Origin: Bacillus sp. V5-8f
Lineage (GTDB): Bacteria > Bacillota > Bacilli > Bacillales > DSM-1321
Direction of reading: 5' to 3'
Assembly (NCBI RefSeq): GCF_002863565.1
Contig: NZ_PGUW01000006.1
Span: 98,580-162,579 of the forward strand
DNA length: 64,000 nucleotides
A program made the translations under genes and the position numbers. Positions 44,673-53,402 of this stretch are shown here, one piece after another (the stretch's first letter is position 1; each line of letters opens with the position of its first letter). The notes below the pieces were generated by a model, which was not told the DNA's origin, searched no databases, and was given only the letters and a program-made list of their open reading frames with translations.

Positions 44673-45749
44673 TTGGTGCGTTACTATTTTTATATCGTTC
44701 TTATGAACATGACTTTAAATATTATACTTAATGTTCCAATGGTGTTGGTTGAACACCGTTTTAACGGCTCCCTTATGTCCATTTTGCTAAGCATCCCCAT
44801 TGGCAGCCTTCTGGCCTACTTATTCACAAAGGGAATGAGCAGATTCCCGAATAAAGATCTTCCGGCTATTTTAAATAAACATTTGCCGGGTTGGGTATGC
44901 AAGCCCTTTTTGGTTTTTCTCGCATTGATGTGGATAGCCAGCGGCAGCTTTGCATTAATTTCTTTCAGCTATTTGATAAAGCTATATCTCATGCCTGAAA
45001 TGAGTCTGCCATTGATTTCCGGACTTTTTGTAGCCGTGTTCATCTATGGGGCAGTCCGGCAAACAACATCTCTGTTATATAAAACTGAAATAACAATGCT
45101 ATTTGCTTTCCCTGTCGTTTTATTCATAATTTTTAAAGCGATGAGAAGTGATTTATTCAATCCTGTCCATATTGCCAGAATGCTTCATTATACGTGGGAA
45201 ATGCCAACTTATAGTTCACTAGCTTCAGCTACATACTTATTTATCGGGTATATCAACTTGGCTATTTTTAATAAATATATCGATTCTAAAAAAGTGCTTA
45301 ACTATTTTTGGATTATCCCTGTTATTGGAACAGGAATACTATTCAGCAGTTTTTTTATCCCTATTGGTTTCTTTGGAATTAATGCGGTAAGTGACATTGT
45401 TTTGCCGTGGATCATGGCTGCCGATTCGTTAAGAATGGAACTGGGCTTTATAGAACGAACAGTCTTTTTATTATTGTTTTTCTACTTATTAATGACTTTT
45501 CTATTTGGGATGGTTACCTGGCATATTGGAATGGAGCTTCTAAAAGGTGCTGTACAAAAACTTCAGAAAAAACCATGGGGGCTTTTATTTTTACTTATAG
45601 CAGGGGGATTAACGATCTTATTGCAGGCGCAACTCAATCACCGGGAGTTTTTTGGCATCGTAAAATATTGGTTTAATTTCCGGTTTGTTGTCGAAGTGAT
45701 TTTGGTTGTCATGGTCTACTTATTATCCTTAAGGAGGAAGAGTGCATGA
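44673..45749 (+). CDS. GerB-family germinant receptor B subunit (spore germination permease)
   Basis: A 358-residue polytopic protein of the APC-related spore permease family, with about ten hydrophobic segments and phrases such as RFPNKDLPAILNKHLPGW and YGAVRQTTSLLYKTE. It lies immediately after the A subunit (TTG at 44673 adjacent to the preceding stop, with AGGAGGG ten bases upstream; GTG at 44676 is the alternative). The C-subunit gene overlaps its end by four bases. B subunits take part in germinant recognition. The ligand is not predictable. Confidence 0.9.
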   Translation: MVRYYFYIVLMNMTLNIILNVPMVLVEHRFNGSLMSILLSIPIGSLLAYLFTKGMSRFPNKDLPAILNKHLPGWVCKPFLVFLALMWIASGSFALISFSYLIKLYLMPEMSLPLISGLFVAVFIYGAVRQTTSLLYKTEITMLFAFPVVLFIIFKAMRSDLFNPVHIARMLHYTWEMPTYSSLASATYLFIGYINLAIFNKYIDSKKVLNYFWIIPVIGTGILFSSFFIPIGFFGINAVSDIVLPWIMAADSLRMELGFIERTVFLLLFFYLLMTFLFGMVTWHIGMELLKGAVQKLQKKPWGLLFLLIAGGLTILLQAQLNHREFFGIVKYWFNFRFVVEVILVVMVYLLSLRRKSA

Positions 45750-46852
45750 AAAAGCCGTGCCTTGCTTTCCTTTTATGTGAACTAATTCTATTGGGTGCCA
45801 TACTTTCAGGGTGCCAGTTCAGGGATATTGATAAACGCTTTTTTGTCGTTGCGATGGGGGTGGATAGTTCAGACGATAAAGACAAACCTTATGATGTTAC
45901 GTTAAAATTAGCGATTCCGTCCCCGGAGGTAAAACCCGGCCAAGCAGATTTCCAGCTTATTTCGGAAAAAGCGGATTCCATTCCGGAGGCAGTAAGGGTG
46001 ATGAAATCAAGGGTAGATAAAGAATTCGATTTTGGACACTGCAGAATGGTACTGTTTGATGAAAAAATGATTAGTGAAAATCCGCTCTCTACAATAAACT
46101 GGTTTTTAAGAAGAAGGGACATACAAGGGATCACTTATTTAGGAATCGGGAAACCATCCTCAAAAGAGGTATTGAAAATTCGAGCCAAGTCGGAAAGATT
46201 GCCTGCCAATGCCCTGATTCTTACTTTTGATCCATCCACTAATACGTCTACATATGTTAGCACTTCGATGGTTAACGATTTTTTTATGAGGGTACGGGAA
46301 GATGGAATAGATCCGTATCTTCCGATTATCGAACCTCAAAAAGATACTTACGCCATCAATACGGTTGCTTTATTTGCAGGGGATAAACTTGCAGGTAGCC
46401 TGAACAGGGATGAAACAAGGATGTTGAATGAGTTGATGAATACACAGAGACGGGGCCAAATCAATGTAGCCTCCGGAAAGAATCATTTATTTGTAAATGT
46501 TGATCAGCTCAAAGCCGTGATACAGGTAATGCTTCCGAATGGAAAAAGACCCTATGTCGATATGCATTTAGACATAATGGGTTTTATTGAAGGATCAGGA
46601 GAGAAATTAGCTACTAACCAAGAAATAAAGCACTATGAAAAAATTGCCAGTAAAACGATAAGTAAGCGGGTTAAACGCGCCATGAAAAAAATTCAAAGTA
46701 TGGGGTCTGATCCACTTGGCCTTGAATTAAGATATCAAGCTAAGGTGGGACCAAGACAAAAAGAGAGGGAGGAGTGGAGGAGCCTCTATCCAAATATGGA
46801 TATCCGGGTCCATACTAACCTTGATATTAAAGGTACGGGCACGATGTATTAG
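45746..46852 (+). CDS. Ger(x)C-family germinant receptor lipoprotein
   Basis: A 368-residue lipoprotein. The signal peptide has the lipobox LSGC (Cys22), followed by the family start RDIDKRFFVVAMGVD. Later phrases SIPEAVRVMKSRVDKEFDFGH, LRRRDIQGITYLGIG and LDIMGFIEGSGE are typical of GerAC/GerKC. The protein would be anchored on the outer face of the spore inner membrane and complete the receptor made by the two preceding genes. The ATG overlaps the B-subunit stop. C-terminal domain length is normal. Confidence 0.9.
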   Translation: MKKPCLAFLLCELILLGAILSGCQFRDIDKRFFVVAMGVDSSDDKDKPYDVTLKLAIPSPEVKPGQADFQLISEKADSIPEAVRVMKSRVDKEFDFGHCRMVLFDEKMISENPLSTINWFLRRRDIQGITYLGIGKPSSKEVLKIRAKSERLPANALILTFDPSTNTSTYVSTSMVNDFFMRVREDGIDPYLPIIEPQKDTYAINTVALFAGDKLAGSLNRDETRMLNELMNTQRRGQINVASGKNHLFVNVDQLKAVIQVMLPNGKRPYVDMHLDIMGFIEGSGEKLATNQEIKHYEKIASKTISKRVKRAMKKIQSMGSDPLGLELRYQAKVGPRQKEREEWRSLYPNMDIRVHTNLDIKGTGTMY

Positions 46853-46879
46853 CGAATATTATGTATACAATATGGAAAA

Positions 46880-46917
46880 CATTTCCCTATTCAACCTTTT
46901 GAATGGGGATAGTTTTG
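46880..46917 (+). terminator. Terminator of the ger operon
   Basis: TCCCTATTCAA pairs with TTGAATGGGGA around CCTT, followed by TAGTTTTG. Confidence 0.7.
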
Positions 46918-46964
46918 TCCCAAAAGTTCAGTAAAACGCACAATGAACCATCATTTACAATTTA

Positions 46965-46997
46965 TAAAGCCACACCTCTAAAGAAGTTATGGCTTTA
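46965..46997 (-). terminator. Terminator of the 41-residue membrane protein gene
   Basis: TAAAGCCA pairs with TGGCTTTA across a 17-nt loop. On the minus strand the stem is followed by TAAATTG. It overlaps the stop codon of that gene. Confidence 0.55.
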
Positions 46998-47120
46998 AAT
47001 CAGTTTATCTATTAGCTTCCTTACCAATGAAAAGAAAAAAACGCCTCCAAAACAGATAAATATTCCAACACTCATCCCAATTAAAAAGTTAATGATATAC
47101 CATGATACATCATGCTCCAT
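46995..47120 (-). CDS. Small membrane protein, 41 residues
   Basis: ATG at 47120, nine bases after GGGGGG/GGGGAT, opens 41 codons. The product MEHDVSWY begins with a polar end, then one long hydrophobic stretch (INFLIGMSVGIFICFGGVFFFSLV) and a basic tail RKLIDKLI. Single-pass, orientation uncertain. I do not recognise it. It follows the 155-residue membrane protein gene in the same direction and may be co-transcribed with it. Confidence 0.5.
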   Translation of the reverse strand: MEHDVSWYIINFLIGMSVGIFICFGGVFFFSLVRKLIDKLI

Positions 47121-47177
47121 CAGGATCCCCCCTAAACTGAAAACATTAAAACAAGAAAACGAGTTTTTAATAGGGCT

Positions 47178-47645
47178 TTATTTTAGACCCTCGATTAATT
47201 TTTTGATTATGAGCCCCATTGCTAATCCTATTGGTAATGATAAAATAGGTAGCCATATCGGGCCTAATAACACACCAAACATTTTAAATGATGGAGAAAA
47301 GACCAGGCCTAGGGTGACAAAATATGCTGCAAAAACAAAGGGCAGGAATGAATATCTGCCTTTGCCGCCGCCCGCATCTTTATAGGCATCCCATATCGCA
47401 AACATATACAGGCATGGGTAAAACATAAGCCACTGGTAATTGGTTTGTTCAATCGACTCACGTATTTTTTTGTTAAAGCTTAAAATAATGACTTCATTAA
47501 AATTGGATTGAAGATTGATGATAATCTCTAAGGTAATAAAAAGGATTCCTTTGATAAGTTTTCCATTTAACAGCTGGCCAAAGCCAGGTAATGCCACACT
47601 CCAAAAAACTTTTTCCGCGGCCTGCTCACGATTTGAATGTTTCAT
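47178..47645 (-). CDS. Polytopic membrane protein with TM2-like N-terminus
   Basis: A 155-residue protein with four or five hydrophobic segments. The beginning AAEKVFWSVALPGFGQLLNGKLIKGILF has the LPGFGQLxNGxxxKG pattern seen in TM2-type and related small Bacillus membrane proteins. A central loop DAYKDAGGGKGRYS and a hydrophobic C-terminal half follow. Function is unknown. Its Shine-Dalgarno is weak (GGAATAGAG). A small open frame with a strong ribosome-binding site lies directly upstream, at 47662-47748. Confidence 0.7.
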   Translation of the reverse strand: MKHSNREQAAEKVFWSVALPGFGQLLNGKLIKGILFITLEIIINLQSNFNEVIILSFNKKIRESIEQTNYQWLMFYPCLYMFAIWDAYKDAGGGKGRYSFLPFVFAAYFVTLGLVFSPSFKMFGVLLGPIWLPILSLPIGLAMGLIIKKLIEGLK

Positions 47646-47661
47646 GCTACTGCTCTATTCC

Positions 47662-47748
47662 CTAACTCACAACTGCGGCTAAGTAATTAATTGTTAAGGT
47701 ATATGGCATATAACAATTCCACCGAACATTCTCTATGTAAGATTGCAT
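47662..47748 (-). CDS. Possible 28-residue upstream peptide
   Basis: ATG at 47748 is preceded by TTTGGAGG at good spacing and opens 28 codons (MQSYIENVRWNCYMPYTLTI, then NYLAAVVS). It ends 16 bases before the weakly initiated gene at 47645. It may be a leader peptide that couples translation, or an unrelated small protein. Evidence is only the ribosome-binding site and the position. Confidence 0.35.
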   Translation of the reverse strand: MQSYIENVRWNCYMPYTLTINYLAAVVS

Positions 47749-47916
47749 AAAATACCTCCAAAATTAAGTTAGTTACCCGAGGTAATATAGTTTAACCATA
47801 ATGGAAGCATTATATTTTTGATAACATAAAATTGTTCACAAATCGTTGAGAGAAATGGAATAAAAAAATATTCTGATGGCAAAACTTCATCTATAAAAAA
47901 ATAGGAGATGGACACC

Positions 47917-48465
47917 TTGTCAAATATTTTTGAAGCCCTTTTCCATACCATCAGATCGGTTATGGACGAAGAACCCCAATCAAGACTGCACACAGGTGAG
48001 GTGACAATTTGCTGGCTATACTACACTAGTATGTGCGAGGCCCTTCAGTATGAACAAGATGCACTAAACATGACGACAGATGATGAAGTCATTGAAATGT
48101 TAAGAGATGCAATCAAAACTTGTGGTTCTCAAGTCAAAAGACTTGAACAATTTTTAACGGCTGAAGGAGTCCCCCTCCCAACAATGCCAGCCAGCAAGCC
48201 GAAAAGTGATCCAGAAGAGGTGCCTTTGGGTGTAAAGCTAACCAATAATGAAATAGCAAATGGCGTTTCAGCCAAGATAGCGTATATGAATGTACAATGT
48301 GCCAATGCGCAATCACAATCTGTCAGAACTGATGTCGGGTTCATGTTCTTGGAATTCCAGGCTGAGCTGTTAACCTTTGGAGCCACTTTAAAACCGTTAA
48401 TGAAGAAAAGAGAATGGCTAAGAGTCCCTCCATACTACTATGCACCTGGTGCACCGGAAAATTAA
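47917..48465 (+). CDS. DUF3231 family protein (ferritin-like, spore-associated type)
   Basis: A 182-residue mostly helical protein. LHTGEVTICWLYYTSMCEAL, KRLEQFLTAEGVPLP, PLGVKLTNNEIANGVSAKI and the end KREWLRVPPYY are the DUF3231 hallmarks. The family is predicted to form a ferritin-like bundle and is often found in spore formers; function is not established. I use the TTG at 47917, nine bases after AGGAGA, because the ATG at 47908 touches the Shine-Dalgarno itself. A decayed second copy lies at 50503-51045. Confidence 0.85.
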   Translation: MSNIFEALFHTIRSVMDEEPQSRLHTGEVTICWLYYTSMCEALQYEQDALNMTTDDEVIEMLRDAIKTCGSQVKRLEQFLTAEGVPLPTMPASKPKSDPEEVPLGVKLTNNEIANGVSAKIAYMNVQCANAQSQSVRTDVGFMFLEFQAELLTFGATLKPLMKKREWLRVPPYYYAPGAPEN

Positions 48466-48480
48466 TTTATCCGGTTCTTT
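48453..48480 (+). terminator. Terminator of the DUF3231 gene
   Basis: ACCGGA pairs with TCCGGT across the stop codon, followed by TCTTTGCTG. Short stem. Confidence 0.5.
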
Positions 48481-48596
48481 GCTGTAGAAAAATATACCAT
48501 GTCTTTTGAAAGTACACGTTCGAACATTAGCCCAAAAATTCAAAGGTATCTTATCTGACATATTTATCGATAACCTGTATTAATGACGTAAACTTA

Positions 48597-49628
48597 TCAC
48601 CAAAAAAAGTTTTCATAAAACATATGGTTAAATATGATAATGGAACCGATAACCACACCATATAAACCATAAATATCCGACAATATTAGGATTGGAAATC
48701 TCAGCATTCTTAGTGCAAATGCAGCTGTATAAACGGGAGTGGCAAACGAACCGATTGTAGCAATAGCGATGACGACCACTGTAACCGGGCTTGCAAACCC
48801 TGCCTGAACTGTAGCCTGTCCAATAATGAGAACACCGACTATCGATAATGCCCCACCCACTTGCTGAGGCAAACGAACAGTTGCTTCCCGCAATATCACC
48901 ATAGCCACTTCTATTACCAAGTCTTCTATTACAGCCGGAAAAGGCACCCCAGCCCGGCCGCCTGAAACAGCTACAGCAAATTCTGTCGGCAAAAGTTCAG
49001 GGTTGCAGGCAATAAAAGAAACGTACAAAGAAGGAAAAATTAAAGAAAATACAAGGGCTATGATGCGAATGATTCTGATAAAATTGCCCATCAAAAATCG
49101 ATTGGTATAATCTTCAGTTGTATGATAAAACTGATTAAACGCCACGGGTACTAACAGAGCAAATGGAGAACCTTGGGTTAATATAGCGACCCTTCCTTCA
49201 ATTAAATTCCCTACAACTCTGTCAGGTCTCTCTGTCGGTTGAATTTGCGGAAAAGGTGAATAAGGATTGTCCTCGATAAATTGTTCTATAATGCCTGAAT
49301 CTAAAACAGAATCAAATTCTATCTTGGAAAGCCGATTCTCGACTTCCTTGACAAGTTCAGGCTCGGCTACACTCTTTATGTAACATACTGCTACTTTCGT
49401 TTTTGTAAATTTCCCTATCTTCATTGTTTTTATCACAAAATCGGAAGTAGGAAGCCGGTATCGCAAAAGACCTATGTTGGTACCTAGTTGTTCAATGAAA
49501 CCTTCCCTGGGAACAACCAGCTCAGTACGCGGTTCGTCAACACTTCTTTCTTTCATTTTACGGGTACCGATATGTAAGCCGGCGTCAATTCCATCAATTA
49601 ATATTATGGTGTTTAGATAAAAAGTTAT
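48597..49628 (-). pseudogene. Truncated GerA-family A-subunit gene
   Basis: The frame encodes the middle of a GerA A subunit. ILIDGIDAGLHIGTRKMKER, which lies upstream of the only ATG (49556), is recognisably family sequence, followed by PREGFIEQLGTNIGLLR, QPTERPDRVVGNLIEGRVAI and SGGRAGVPFPAVIEDLVIE. The N-terminal ~150 residues are missing (stop at 49629-49631), and the end stops at IIIFNHMF, before the RSFG-containing tail present in the intact copy. No B or C genes adjoin it. It could only make a 319-residue fragment from 49556. I treat it as a degraded germinant receptor. Confidence 0.75.
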
Positions 49629-49896
49629 CTAATGGGATAGCATATCTTCTTTCGAATAATTTATCTTTCTCCTCATCCTTGGTTAAGGAATGGTTCAGTT
49701 GAATCCCGATTCTTATACCCGGGCATATTAAATAAAAAGGAAAAAAGTATGTTGGGATTAAATTGCCTAATTTATTATATGTGGATTTGTATGCTGGAAA
49801 GAAAGCTTGCATGAAAGAGGAATGATTCAGCTTTTGATTACTGATGGGAGTAACAGTTATACAATTTTACCTCTCTACAAAGGATGAGTTTAAGAA

Positions 49897-50457
49897 ATGA
49901 ATACTATAAACGAAAATCATATGGTGGAAATGAGAAAAATTGAGGATAAGTTATTACACATCGACATAAACCATTGGCTGGAATATGAAGTTTTTACATG
50001 GCAGTGGTGGATGCTCGTTGTTTTTTTGATCATGCCTTGGATTATTTGGTTTTTTCTTGTTAAAAGGGATCATATTATTCAAACTTTTTTATTTGGAATG
50101 TTCATTTTAATTATCACGAAATTATTCGATGTCATTGGATTACAATATGGCCTATGGGAATATCCTATTCAGCTGCTACCGATCATTCCACGTGGATTGC
50201 CATTCGACATGTCCATGGTTCCTGTAGCTTTTATGCTGTTGTATCAGTATTTCAATACATGGAAAACCTATTTGATTGCTCAGATACTTATGGCAGTACT
50301 ATATGCTTTTATAGGTGAAACCTTTAGTGAGTGGGTACAGGTTGTTTCTTATATTCGATGGAATTATATTTTTTCTTTCTTCTATTACATACTTGTAGGC
50401 GTGGGGACAAGGTTTATCCTTCTCAAACTTATTGCATTACAAGAAACCAGAATGTAA
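49897..50457 (+). CDS. CBO0543-type membrane protein
   Basis: A 186-residue protein with about five transmembrane segments. The phrases WWMLVVFLIMPWIIWFFLVK, FDVIGLQYGLWEYPIQLLPI and FDMSMVPVAFMLLYQYFNTW match the CBO0543 family, common and often multi-copy in Bacillaceae and with unknown function. AAAGGATG lies before the ATG. It stands between a decayed gerA-like gene and a decayed DUF3231 gene but appears intact itself. Confidence 0.8.
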   Translation: MNTINENHMVEMRKIEDKLLHIDINHWLEYEVFTWQWWMLVVFLIMPWIIWFFLVKRDHIIQTFLFGMFILIITKLFDVIGLQYGLWEYPIQLLPIIPRGLPFDMSMVPVAFMLLYQYFNTWKTYLIAQILMAVLYAFIGETFSEWVQVVSYIRWNYIFSFFYYILVGVGTRFILLKLIALQETRM

Positions 50458-50502
50458 ATTTTATTTCTAAAAAAATAACCATGTCAATATTGAGGTGAGT
50501 TT

Positions 50503-51045
50503 ATGACAAATAACTTTGGATCAATGTCGGCCATAATCAAAAATTTTACCGATGAACAGCCAAAACCGGCGTGACATGTGAATGAGGTCATGCACTTGTG
50601 GACTGCATATACTGCTTTCGGTGAAGCTCAAAAATGTACCAAGTAGCCTTAAATACTACTGAAGACACGATTTGCGACATATGTTAGAAAATGCCCTCCA
50701 GAGTAGTCGGAATTGTACGGAAATGATTAAAAACTTCCTGGTTAAAGAAGGCGTTCCACTACCTCAGATTAGTTCCCAAAAAGCGGTTTTTGTACCTGCG
50801 GGTGTCCCTGAAGGTGTTAAATTAACCGAAGATGAAAAGGCAAACCTAATTTCAGTGAAGGTGGCAACTACAATTACTTTGTACAAGCAATGACAAAGTC
50901 GATTAGGACTGATGTTTGAATGATGTTTCTGGGAATCCAAATTCAATTAATGAAATTTGCTGCCCCCTTAAAAACTCTCATGAAAGATAGGGGATGGCTT
51001 AGGGTGCCGCCCAAATGTTGTACTCCTGGAAAAGCCGGTTCTTAA
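50503..51045 (+). pseudogene. Decayed DUF3231 gene
   Basis: Starting at ATG 50503, the region translates in pieces to a copy of the DUF3231 protein at 47917-48465. An early TGA follows DEQPKPA, and there are shifts of frame near 50640 and 50890. KNFLVKEGVPLPQ, PEGVKLTEDEKANLISVKV and DRGWLRVPPKC align with the intact copy. At least three stops or frameshifts are visible, so no functional protein can be made. Confidence 0.85.
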
Positions 51046-51066
51046 TGTTATTTTGATACATGCTGT

Positions 51067-51579
51067 TCAAGAAACGTCAAGGAAAACCCTGCATCCTTTA
51101 TGGCTCAGCAGTTCAAAATTTACGCTATCGGTCAGCCCCGCGAGCCGTAGCTGAATACGGTCATCGCAGAATGGGATTACTTGGTCCCGGATATAAATAA
51201 AATCTGGGTGGCGGCAGTCATTATGTTGACGTCCGCAACATGGGCAGAGATCATGGCAGGCATGTGCGTGTGAGAATTTCTGGCCATCAATGTTCTGGAA
51301 ATGATTTATATGTCTTGAATCCATTTTGTGACAATCACCCCCAGGCTGGCAACCAGGATCTTCCCACGTGATGCTATTTATCCGCTCTGTCATAATGGTC
51401 ACAACAGTTTGATCATCTTTCAGTATATTAACAAATCCGATTCCGGCATGGCATATCACTCCATTTATTTCAACGGGAAAAGATTTTTCGATGCCAATTC
51501 CCTTTGTCCGGACTTCATCAGGTCCGATTCTGATGGGATCTTTATTAAACCATGGTGTGCTCGCTTTAACGTCCCCCAC
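51067..51579 (-). CDS. Cys/His-rich protein of unknown family
   Basis: A 170-residue protein with about ten cysteines and many histidines, clustered in GCQPGGDCHKMDSRHINHF and ACHDLCPCCGRQHNDCRH (about residues 75-122). The flanks are beta-rich, with regular alternation (ICHAGIGFVNIL, QTVVTIMTERI, IQLRLAGL). There is no signal peptide or membrane segment. I do not recognise it. Cysteine-rich proteins of this size are frequent in Bacillus spore coats and exosporium, so a structural or metal-binding spore role is a guess. GTG start, nine bases after AAGGAGG. Confidence 0.65.
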   Translation of the reverse strand: MGDVKASTPWFNKDPIRIGPDEVRTKGIGIEKSFPVEINGVICHAGIGFVNILKDDQTVVTIMTERINSITWEDPGCQPGGDCHKMDSRHINHFQNIDGQKFSHAHACHDLCPCCGRQHNDCRHPDFIYIRDQVIPFCDDRIQLRLAGLTDSVNFELLSHKGCRVFLDVS

Positions 51580-51794
51580 CCACTTCCGCCTCCTTTTTTA
51601 CCTACAATAACGTATGATGATGTCACATCAGGTGTTCGTATTATAAATAAGGAGATAAAAACTGAAACTGTTAAGAAAAAAAGAAAATGATATAATGTAA
51701 AGGATTTCTTAAAAGAAAACTAGAATGGTAATAAAGTCCTGGTGTTTTAACCGCTTTATATTAGTGTATCGCTCGGGGGAAGGAGAGGCTTTTT

Positions 51795-52832
51795 TTGTTA
51801 CAACAGTTTGAAGAGTTAAAAAGGAAGATATTTTTAGTCGCGTTCCCTTTTTTTGGCTTCTCGCTTTTAATTAATCAATATTTTTATAAGATTACTAGTA
51901 CAACCTTGCATTTCGAAGATTTTCTCAAGGACTACCTGCTTTTGGCCTGGTTTTTAACTGGTTTTGTTTTATTAATCCTTAAGAGAAATTGGTTTAGAGC
52001 CGTTGAAGTTATTACTTTGATTGTTGTAACAAGTGTCCTGCTGCTATACTTTCAACATATTATATTTATGGAAATTCCACGGGGATACATGCATGATTCA
52101 GGAGGATTCCTGTTCTGGGTACCGTTGCTATATATTTCAATTTTCTTTACACTGCATAAGAAAAAGGCTTTATTTCTTACTATTACCATTCACACGGTCA
52201 ATGCGGCGATGGCAGCACTTGCATTTAGTCAATATGAATATTCGGAAGATACCTCAAGGATTCTTCTGAATTTCTTTATCTCGCAATACGTTTTTATTCT
52301 TTCATTGTTTTATCTTCAGGAGTTGTTTAAGGTCTATCTGGTTAACCAGCAGCTCAGGGATATTGCTCATACAGATCATTTAACGGGCCTTCCGAATAGA
52401 AGAAAAATAGATGAAATATTGACGAAACAGTTCGAAGGGCTGAATCCTGCCGTTTTTTCCATTATATTGTTTGATATTGACCACTTTAAATCAATAAATG
52501 ATACGTATGGCCATGATGTCGGAGACCAGGTATTAAAAGAAATGTCTTCATTACTGAAAATAAATCGGCAAGAAAACCAGTTCTTTGGCAGATGGGGTGG
52601 AGAGGAATTTATCCTAATCCAAACAGGGGACTCCTCACCGGAAATCGAGGCCGAACGAATTAGGTCGATGATTAACTCTCATCAATTTATCGAGGTTTAC
52701 GCGGTTACGGCAAGTTTTGGAGTGGCTACCTACAGGCAGGGTGATGACAAATACTCTTTGCTAAGCCGTGCTGATGCTGCCCTTTATAAATCAAAAGAAA
52801 ACGGAAGAAACCAGGTTCAATTTTTAACTTGA
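51795..52832 (+). CDS. Membrane-bound diguanylate cyclase (GGDEF)
   Basis: A 345-residue protein with about six transmembrane segments (residues 10-180) forming a membrane sensor region, then a GGDEF domain (about 190-345). DHLTGLPNRRKIDEI opens the domain. ILFDIDHFKSINDTYGHDVGD carries metal-binding Asp and substrate residues, and FGRWGGEEFILI is the active-site loop (GGEEF, catalytically competent). It should make cyclic di-GMP. No RxxD inhibitory site is evident just before the GGEEF. TTG start after AGGAGAGG. Transcribed alone. Confidence 0.9.
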   Translation: MLQQFEELKRKIFLVAFPFFGFSLLINQYFYKITSTTLHFEDFLKDYLLLAWFLTGFVLLILKRNWFRAVEVITLIVVTSVLLLYFQHIIFMEIPRGYMHDSGGFLFWVPLLYISIFFTLHKKKALFLTITIHTVNAAMAALAFSQYEYSEDTSRILLNFFISQYVFILSLFYLQELFKVYLVNQQLRDIAHTDHLTGLPNRRKIDEILTKQFEGLNPAVFSIILFDIDHFKSINDTYGHDVGDQVLKEMSSLLKINRQENQFFGRWGGEEFILIQTGDSSPEIEAERIRSMINSHQFIEVYAVTASFGVATYRQGDDKYSLLSRADAALYKSKENGRNQVQFLT

Positions 52833-53036
52833 AGGTTAAAAGTTAGGAACGCACGTCCATTGTTCCATATAATTGAATTACAATGGTTAGTTGCGGACAG
52901 ATTCAATCTAATTGGTCGTGATTTTCCTTTTGTGCGGCTGATTGTCAGCGCATTGATTTTGTAAACATAGCGGATGAAAAAATTATAAAGTTGTAGACTC
53001 ATAAGATCAGTTCGTTTGTAGCAGTCAATGTGCTTG

Positions 53037-53062
53037 CCTAGTAGATTTTTGCTAGGTTTTTT
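53037..53062 (+). terminator. Short hairpin with T-run
   Basis: CCTAG pairs with CTAGG around AGATTTTTG, followed by TTTTTTATTTTG. It lies 200 bases after the diguanylate cyclase gene. Confidence 0.5.
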
Positions 53063-53220
53063 ATTTTGTCACAATTTTATTGAATTTTTGTTCATACGAA
53101 TGAGTTTACTGTTTGAAAGGGTTGGAAATGAGAGTGTTTGAAGCCAATTGGACAAAACCAGTACTTTTTTTCTGTTATATTTCTGTAAATACACTCAATT
53201 GGTAAAAAAATATAGAAATA

Positions 53221-53382
53221 GCCTTAATTAATAAATGTTCAGAAAACGTTTTTCGGGACTATGTTCTCCCTGAATTCCTAAAAGAAAACCAGGATAAGCA
53301 GATTAAAGTTTGGAGTGCGGCTTGTTCATCCGGGGAAGAACCCTATTCACTTGCCATGAGCTCACTTGATGCAAAAAGATTT
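53221..53382 (+). pseudogene. Remnant of a CheR-type methyltransferase gene
   Basis: In one frame the DNA reads ENVFRDYVLPEFLKENQDKQ followed by IKVWSAACSSGEEPYSLAM. That is the SAM-binding core of CheR (usually FFRD ... LRIWSAGCSTGEEPYSLAM). Nothing before or after continues the domain, and no start codon or ribosome-binding site is present. It is a short fragment running into the 3' end of desR. Confidence 0.75.
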
Positions 53383-53402
53383 TTAATTAGTCCGGTACAT
53401 GC

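Noticed and set aside
49594..49812. 72-codon minus-strand frame next to the gerA remnant
   Set aside because: It is in a different frame from the remnant, shows no GerA similarity, and has no convincing ribosome-binding site.
48000..51000. Mobile element as the cause of decay around the gerA-like and DUF3231 remnants
   Set aside because: No transposase, terminal inverted repeats or target duplications are visible, so ordinary gene decay is the simpler reading.
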